From Penelope pileata (lineage: Eukaryota > Chordata > Aves > Galliformes > Cracidae): 64,000 bases of DNA. Below the pieces are notes generated by a model that saw only the letters and a list, made by a program, of their open reading frames with translations, ran no database searches and was not told the origin of the DNA. The stretch's first letter is position 1, and the number at the start of each line of letters is the position of its first letter. The stretch spans positions 167,718-231,717 of the forward strand of contig WBMW01003841.1 in the NCBI GenBank assembly GCA_013396635.1. Reading direction: 5' to 3'. Shown here piece by piece: positions 63,001 through 64,000 of the stretch. Position numbers and translations under genes: made by a program.

Positions 63001-63032
63001 ATCCAGGGGACCGAGGGCCATCAGGACCTATG
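30638..63032 (+). CDS. COL6A4: Collagen VI alpha4-type chain gene (28 coding exons seen; 3' end beyond window)
   Basis: This gene encodes a secreted collagen VI chain of the alpha4/5/6 group, a component of extracellular-matrix microfilaments. The exons placed here give 1717 residues in one continuous frame: signal peptide (1-24), vWA domains N1-N6 (about 25-1182, one exon each), a divergent split N7 (1183-1374), a Cys-rich linker (CC...CKC, 1382-1389) and a Gly-X-Y helix from residue 1391 to 1717. Every junction agrees in phase. The helix has one Cys at its position 50, as in alpha3-like chains. Collagen VI helices are about 336 residues, so some nine residues plus the C-terminal vWA domains should follow the window. 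Within the group I favour COL6A4: the N7 EFGRGF block, the LRGD..GDPGIDN helix stretch and the GHPGEEG stretch match what I remember of mouse alpha4. COL6A5 or COL6A6 remain possible. In humans COL6A4 is split into two pseudogenes; here no lesion is visible. Expression control cannot be read because the first exon is not identified. Confidence 0.85.
32239..32826 (+). CDS. COL6A4: vWA domain N1 exon
   Basis: 588 bases, phase 1 at both ends, residues 25-220. The domain begins NYADVILFVD, the usual first beta strand of a vWA fold. Its metal-site motif is DFAGK (residues 38-42) instead of DxSxS, and LTPSG stands where ITDG is expected, so N1 should not bind metal in the normal way. The GSRLSEGTPQIVVVL block and the central QTGSAM segment are conserved. 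One N-glycosylation sequon (NIT) is visible. Flanking acceptor TAATGCAG and donor GTATGG are clear. An open frame continues past the donor to 32873, but this is read-through. Confidence 0.88.
33507..34130 (+). CDS. COL6A4: vWA domain N2 exon
   Basis: 624 bases, phase 1-1, residues 221-428. It starts VCSSATIADIVFLVDESSK. The MIDAS motif is DESSK (235-239): the first two positions fit DxSxS but the last Ser is Lys. The Thr in AYTGVAI and the Asp in VTDGQS are kept. Sequons are seen at NYT (twice) and NAT. The tail includes a KLRRKGVTIYAVG strand and an LQLSN...QLCN segment with the domain-closing Cys. Acceptor TTGCTTTTAG, donor GTAAGA. Confidence 0.9.
35137..35688 (+). CDS. COL6A4: vWA domain N3 exon
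   Basis: 552 bases, phase 1-1, residues 429-612. It starts GCVDTEEADIYFLVDGSGS, with a complete MIDAS motif DGSGS (443-447), Thr in GGTRTGNAL and Asp in ITDGKS, so this domain should bind a divalent metal. The CVDTEEADIY entry is a hallmark of the same domain in the alpha4/5/6 chains. The domain closes with VQDICS. Acceptor TTGTTAATTAG, donor GTAAGA. Confidence 0.92.
36479..37027 (+). CDS. COL6A4: vWA domain N4 exon
   Basis: 549 bases, phase 1-1, residues 613-795. It starts VCKNVRADVVFLVDSSSS with an intact MIDAS motif (626-630), Thr in TQTGKAL and ITDGEAQ. One NNS sequon is present. The closing Cys is in FEICN. The exon ends CAGGATT before GTAAGT, and the split codon with the next exon gives Leu. 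A (TTTC)n microsatellite starts about 50 bases beyond the donor. Confidence 0.92.
37077..37152 (+). repeat. (TTTC)n microsatellite in the intron after N4
   Basis: About 19 uninterrupted TTTC units, 76 bases, forming a pure pyrimidine strand that starts 50 bases downstream of a splice donor. Length is likely to be polymorphic. Confidence 0.95.
37522..38106 (+). CDS. COL6A4: vWA domain N5 exon
   Basis: 585 bases, phase 1-1, residues 796-990. It starts LCKRAEVADIIFVVHGSSG: the first MIDAS Asp is His (810) and the last Ser is Gly (814), although ITDE keeps the later Asp. Metal binding is therefore probably lost. Sequons are NNS and NLT. The domain closes with QIVCEKS. Acceptor CCACTGACAG, donor GTAAAG. 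Confidence 0.9.
40094..40669 (+). CDS. COL6A4: vWA domain N6 exon
   Basis: 576 bases, phase 1-1, residues 991-1182. It starts VCSKPMADLVFLIDGSES with an intact MIDAS motif (1004-1008), Thr in TFTGKGL and ITDGYS. One NNS sequon is present. I chose the acceptor AG at 40092-40093 because it keeps the frame and the domain-start Cys; a second AG at 40099-40100 would shift the frame. The domain closes with DEVCEP. Donor GTAAGC. Confidence 0.9.
42954..43303 (+). CDS. COL6A4: vWA domain N7, first of three exons
   Basis: 350 bases, phase 1 in and phase 0 out, residues 1183-1299. It starts DCKMDLSIAADIS and is far less similar to a standard vWA than N1-N6: the MIDAS region reads ADISR. It contains VCCS and the IIQKFL segment. 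A divergent, multi-exon N7 before the helix is characteristic of the alpha4/5/6 chains. Acceptor TTCTTCACAG, donor GTAACG. Confidence 0.85.
44872..44950 (+). CDS. COL6A4: vWA domain N7, second exon
   Basis: 79 bases, residues 1300-1325 plus one base. It encodes VLLVFSDGLDDSLEDL, the beta strand carrying the SDG metal-site Asp and the following DDS segment, then KAADAFRFK. Acceptor TTTTCTGACAG, donor GTATTA; an open frame continues past the donor but that is intron. Confidence 0.88.
45563..45708 (+). CDS. COL6A4: vWA domain N7, third exon
   Basis: 146 bases, ending in phase 0, residues 1326-1374. It encodes GLDALLLVGLDNT, then LREIEFGRGFGYNEPLS and ASILQRNL, completing the domain. The NLT sequon is present. 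The EFGRGF block is the feature that most suggests the alpha4 paralogue. Acceptor ATGTTGCAG, donor GTAAGT. Confidence 0.88.
45802..45894 (+). CDS. COL6A4: Cys-rich linker and start of triple helix
   Basis: 93 bases, residues 1375-1405. It encodes DTVAERKCCNVLCKCL and then the first Gly-X-Y triplets from Gly1391. The cluster of four Cys is positioned where collagen VI chains form disulfides at the start of the helix. Only 93 bases separate it from the previous exon. Acceptor TTTTTTTTCAG, donor GTATGA. Confidence 0.88.
47270..47323 (+). CDS. COL6A4: Triple-helix exon (54 bp)
   Basis: Residues 1406-1423, GSTGYRGSPGHPGEEGGT: six uninterrupted Gly-X-Y triplets in a 54-base exon, the classic collagen exon size. 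Acceptor TCTTTCAG, donor GTAAGT. Confidence 0.9.
48541..48770 (+). mobile_element. CR1 LINE 3' end, sense, intronic
   Basis: About 230 bases: TACTGGAACAGGTGGCCCAG, GGATATCCCATCCCTGGA and GGTCCCTTCCAACCTAAACT, ending ATTCTATAATTCTGTGATTT. This is the CR1 3' region with its octamer tail, 5'-truncated, inside an intron of the collagen gene and in the same orientation as the gene. Confidence 0.85.
48995..49515 (+). mobile_element. Solo LTR of an avian endogenous retrovirus (copy 1)
   Basis: It starts TGTTGTGGTTTGACCCAGCA and runs to AAACTAAGACA. It shares, in the same order, many blocks with the copy at 49984-50568: CCCACACAG/CACCACACAG, GTAGAACTTGTGGGTTG, AGTATGGAATA, GGTCAGCTG and CCAAAACATAGC. 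No internal retroviral genes are present beside it, so it is a solo LTR left by recombination. The flanks CCAGC and CTCGC may be a decayed 5-bp target duplication. Orientation is assigned from the TG/CA ends only. Confidence 0.65.
49924..49970. repeat. T-rich / (TTTC) tract
   Basis: A pyrimidine run of poly-T and TTTC units between the two solo LTRs, ordinary low-complexity sequence. Confidence 0.8.
49984..50568 (+). mobile_element. Solo LTR of the same retroviral family (copy 2)
   Basis: It starts TGTTGGGGTTTAACTTAGCA and ends AAACCAGGATG, flanked on both sides by the exact 5-base sequence TCTAC (49979-49983 and 50569-50573), a good target-site duplication. It is related to copy 1 along its length. 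An ATTTTT-rich expansion lies inside at about 50262-50293. It contains no retroviral genes. An AATAAA lies near 50096, which could act as a cryptic polyadenylation signal in the gene's sense strand. Confidence 0.7.
51009..51080 (+). CDS. COL6A4: Triple-helix exon (72 bp) with Cys50 and a GC splice donor
   Basis: Residues 1424-1447, including GNRGPVGFNGPPGDRGCEG. The Cys (residue 1440) is at position 50 of the helix, matching the assembly Cys of alpha3-like chains. The exon must end CGTAAG before GCAAGT: this keeps a 72-base exon and phase 0 with the next exon. The upstream GTAAGG would give 67 bases and break the frame. This is therefore a GC-AG intron with an otherwise perfect donor consensus. 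Confidence 0.85.
51536..51562 (+). CDS. COL6A4: Triple-helix exon (27 bp)
   Basis: Residues 1448-1456, GSRGYMGSQ: three triplets in a 27-base micro-exon, half of the 54-base collagen unit. Acceptor TTTTCAATTTCAG, donor GTATGT. Confidence 0.85.
52997..53041 (+). CDS. COL6A4: Triple-helix exon (45 bp)
   Basis: Residues 1457-1471, GEHGESGLDGIEGEQ, five acidic triplets. Acceptor CTGGTCTAG, donor GTAATT. Confidence 0.88.
53278..53331 (+). CDS. COL6A4: Triple-helix exon (54 bp)
   Basis: Residues 1472-1489, GERGSPGISGEKGSPGNR, six triplets. Acceptor GTGAGTCTAG, donor GTGAAG. Confidence 0.88.
53595..53657 (+). CDS. COL6A4: Triple-helix exon (63 bp) with RGD
   Basis: Residues 1490-1510, seven triplets beginning GRKGPRGEPGERG and ending GLRGDH. 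The RGD tripeptide is at 1507-1509, a possible integrin site if exposed. Acceptor TGACTTCAG, donor GTAAGT. Confidence 0.9.
54657..54722 (+). CDS. COL6A4: Triple-helix exon (66 bp) with interruption
   Basis: Residues 1511-1532: GDPGIDNNVAGPKGEKG and then NSAWQ. Two imperfections are seen: four extra residues (NNVA) between triplets, and Ala in a Gly position in the AWQ triplet at the exon end. Acceptor AATCTTCCAG, donor GTAAGC. Confidence 0.88.
54902..54955 (+). CDS. COL6A4: Triple-helix exon (54 bp)
   Basis: Residues 1533-1550, GDPGPRGIQGEQGRAGPD, six triplets. Acceptor TTGTTTTGCAG, donor GTAAGA. Confidence 0.88.
55857..55892 (+). CDS. COL6A4: Triple-helix exon (36 bp)
   Basis: Residues 1551-1562, GAEGRRGPPGIK, four triplets. 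Acceptor CTCCTTCCTAG, donor GTGAGT. Confidence 0.88.
56976..57013 (+). repeat. (TG)19 microsatellite next to a splice acceptor
   Basis: Nineteen uninterrupted TG units end 21 bases before the helix exon at 57035. The sequence between is T-rich (CATTTGTTTTTGTTCTGGCAG), so the repeat lies in the branch-point/polypyrimidine region. Confidence 0.95.
57035..57097 (+). CDS. COL6A4: Triple-helix exon (63 bp)
   Basis: Residues 1563-1583, seven triplets beginning GEQGDLGEVGYQGGPG and ending GRPGPQ. The acceptor TTCTGGCAG follows a (TG)19 tract. Donor GTAACT. Confidence 0.88.
57834..57896 (+). CDS. COL6A4: Triple-helix exon (63 bp)
   Basis: Residues 1584-1604, seven triplets rich in Pro and Gln: GPRGPQGIRGPPGPQG then MPGPP. 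Acceptor TCTTATGTCAG; the donor GTTAGC is weaker than consensus. Confidence 0.87.
58821..58883 (+). CDS. COL6A4: Triple-helix exon (63 bp) starting with Ala in a Gly position
   Basis: Residues 1605-1625: ASLGPPGLRGSDGKLG then AKGAM. The first triplet is ASL instead of GSL or similar (codon GCT, where GGT would give Gly). The remaining six triplets are regular. Acceptor CTGATTACAG, donor GTAAGC. Confidence 0.88.
60288..60350 (+). CDS. COL6A4: Triple-helix exon (63 bp)
   Basis: Residues 1626-1646, seven regular triplets beginning GEPGDPGEKGPVGPPG and ending QRGRP. Acceptor AATTATGACAG, donor GTGAGT. Confidence 0.9.
60797..60847 (+). CDS. COL6A4: Triple-helix exon (51 bp) with interruption
   Basis: Residues 1647-1663, GVDGRDIYGPKGSKGAK. 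Two extra residues (IY) follow the GRD triplet, so the 51-base exon is a whole number of codons but not of triplets. Acceptor CCTGTGCAG, donor GTAAGT. Confidence 0.87.
62419..62454 (+). CDS. COL6A4: Triple-helix exon (36 bp)
   Basis: Residues 1664-1675, GESGIIGYPGPE, four triplets. Acceptor TTCTTTTGGCAG, donor GTATGA. The intron that follows is only 126 bases. Confidence 0.88.
62581..62643 (+). CDS. COL6A4: Triple-helix exon (63 bp)
   Basis: Residues 1676-1696, seven triplets beginning GEDGDPGVPGAKGPKG and ending VRGRR; notably basic at its end. Acceptor TTAATTTTCAG, donor GTAAGA. Confidence 0.9.
62970..63032 (+). CDS. COL6A4: Triple-helix exon (63 bp), last coding exon in the window
   Basis: Residues 1697-1717, seven triplets beginning GNAGAPGSPGDPGDRG and ending PSGPM. 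It brings the helix to 327 residues against about 336 expected for collagen VI, so about one short exon remains before the C-terminal domains. Acceptor TATTTTTAG, donor GTAATG. Confidence 0.9.
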
Positions 63033-64000
63033 GTAATGTACTTGTATTTTAAAAATATGTTCTTAGATTGCTGTTAAACTTTCTATTAGATTAATGGAAT
63101 ATCTAATAGCATTTCCTATGATAAGCAGTACTTAATGAGCCTGACAGCTGTATAGAGCTACATTTTGCCTGTGGATGTGTACACACAACAGCCCCTGCTG
63201 TTGGAAATGGAACTGCAATAATATGATGCAGGGCAGAATTTCTTCTGCAGTATTTGATACTGTCTTTTCAGTGGGTAAAAATCTAATCTAAAAAGATAAG
63301 AAAATTTAAAATGTGTAACAAGATTGTTCTGCTAAAAGCCAAAGTATATTTTCATTTAAATTAAAAGTTCTAATATTACATTTGCAATTACAGGCACCCT
63401 TTTAAAGCCTAAACTGACCATAATCTGTTACTCCTTGTGTACAACTAGATGTATTAATGTGTTTTCAAGTTTCTATGATCTGCGTTTTATAAAAGAAAAA
63501 GTTATATTCTTTACCTAAGCAGGTGAGAGCTTCATGGATTTTAGTAGTAATTAGGACTAACACTGTAGGCACCTTTGAAATTCCCTGACTTTATCTTGCA
63601 GCAGTTTTGCAAATCAGCTCCATGGTGACAAGAAACAACCCTTACTGTTAATTAGTGATTTGTTTATTTCCTTTAAAAGTTTTCCTAAACTTACCTTTTT
63701 AGTTTAAAAACAAGTATTGGTAACACTACTTTCCTGTATGATATGGCCTACAGGATATGTGCAACTTAGAAAACATTTTTTGGTCATTGCACTGTCCTGG
63801 TCAATGAATATATCTGAATCACTTTATTTTATGATGCTGGACATGAAAACAACCAGGAAGCTCCATGGAAACATATTCCAGGCAGCTGGAATGTGTTTCT
63901 CTCTGTGCTGTTTGGCTGCTGTCTGTAATGTCTAAGTTATGGACAGACAGACCTTATGCCTTGCCAGTCCGTGTTCCAAGAAGTCTTCAGAGAGATTAAA
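63033..64000. other. Right-hand intron, gene continues beyond the window
   Basis: No Gly-X-Y or vWA exon with splice sites is visible in these 968 bases, so this is intron following the donor GTAATG. The remaining helix residues and the C-terminal vWA domains should be to the right. Confidence 0.6.

Noticed and set aside
1..64000. CRISPR arrays, operons, tRNA or rRNA genes, or an unknown multi-gene system
   Set aside because: No spaced direct repeats, no clustered bacterial-type genes and no RNA gene fold was recognised; the window is vertebrate DNA with one large gene.

Overview
The window looks like a bird nuclear genome. The repeats are CR1 LINEs, several ending in the avian tail with repeated ATTCTRTG octamers. 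An intron carries two solo LTRs of an avian-type endogenous retrovirus family. The only protein-coding gene I can support has vertebrate exon-intron structure. The species cannot be fixed from sequence alone; a galliform is plausible. One ambiguous base (N) lies at 22892, so this is assembled draft sequence.

Layout. Positions 1-175 are a very CpG-dense edge, probably part of a CpG island lying mostly outside the window. Positions 186-2036 hold two CR1 copies in opposite orientation. From about 2.0 to 30.6 kb there is no protein-coding gene that I can support: the stretch is AT-rich with scattered CR1 fragments and simple repeats. It is upstream flank and/or a first intron of the downstream gene. 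From 30638 to 63032, on the + strand, lies one collagen VI-type gene, truncated by the right window edge.

The gene. I can place 28 coding exons giving 1717 residues in one uninterrupted reading frame, with splice phases matching at every junction. The order is a signal peptide, six von Willebrand factor A (vWA) domains each on one phase 1-1 exon, a seventh divergent vWA domain split over three exons, a short Cys-rich linker, then 327 residues of Gly-X-Y triple helix on 18 exons. This architecture is that of the collagen VI alpha4/alpha5/alpha6 group. The helix carries a single Cys at position 50, as in alpha3-like chains. Details of the N7 domain and helix match what I remember of alpha4, so the best name is COL6A4. 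The COL6A5/COL6A6 alternatives need an alignment. The last few helix residues and the C-terminal vWA domains should lie to the right of the window.

The product would be a secreted extracellular-matrix chain that assembles with other collagen VI chains into beaded microfilaments. No new system was found. The points most worth a second look are the uneven loss of the metal-binding (MIDAS) motif among the vWA domains, a GC-AG intron inside the helix, Gly-to-Ala breaks and interruptions in the triple helix, a (TG)19 tract just upstream of a splice acceptor, and an undiscovered 5' non-coding exon.
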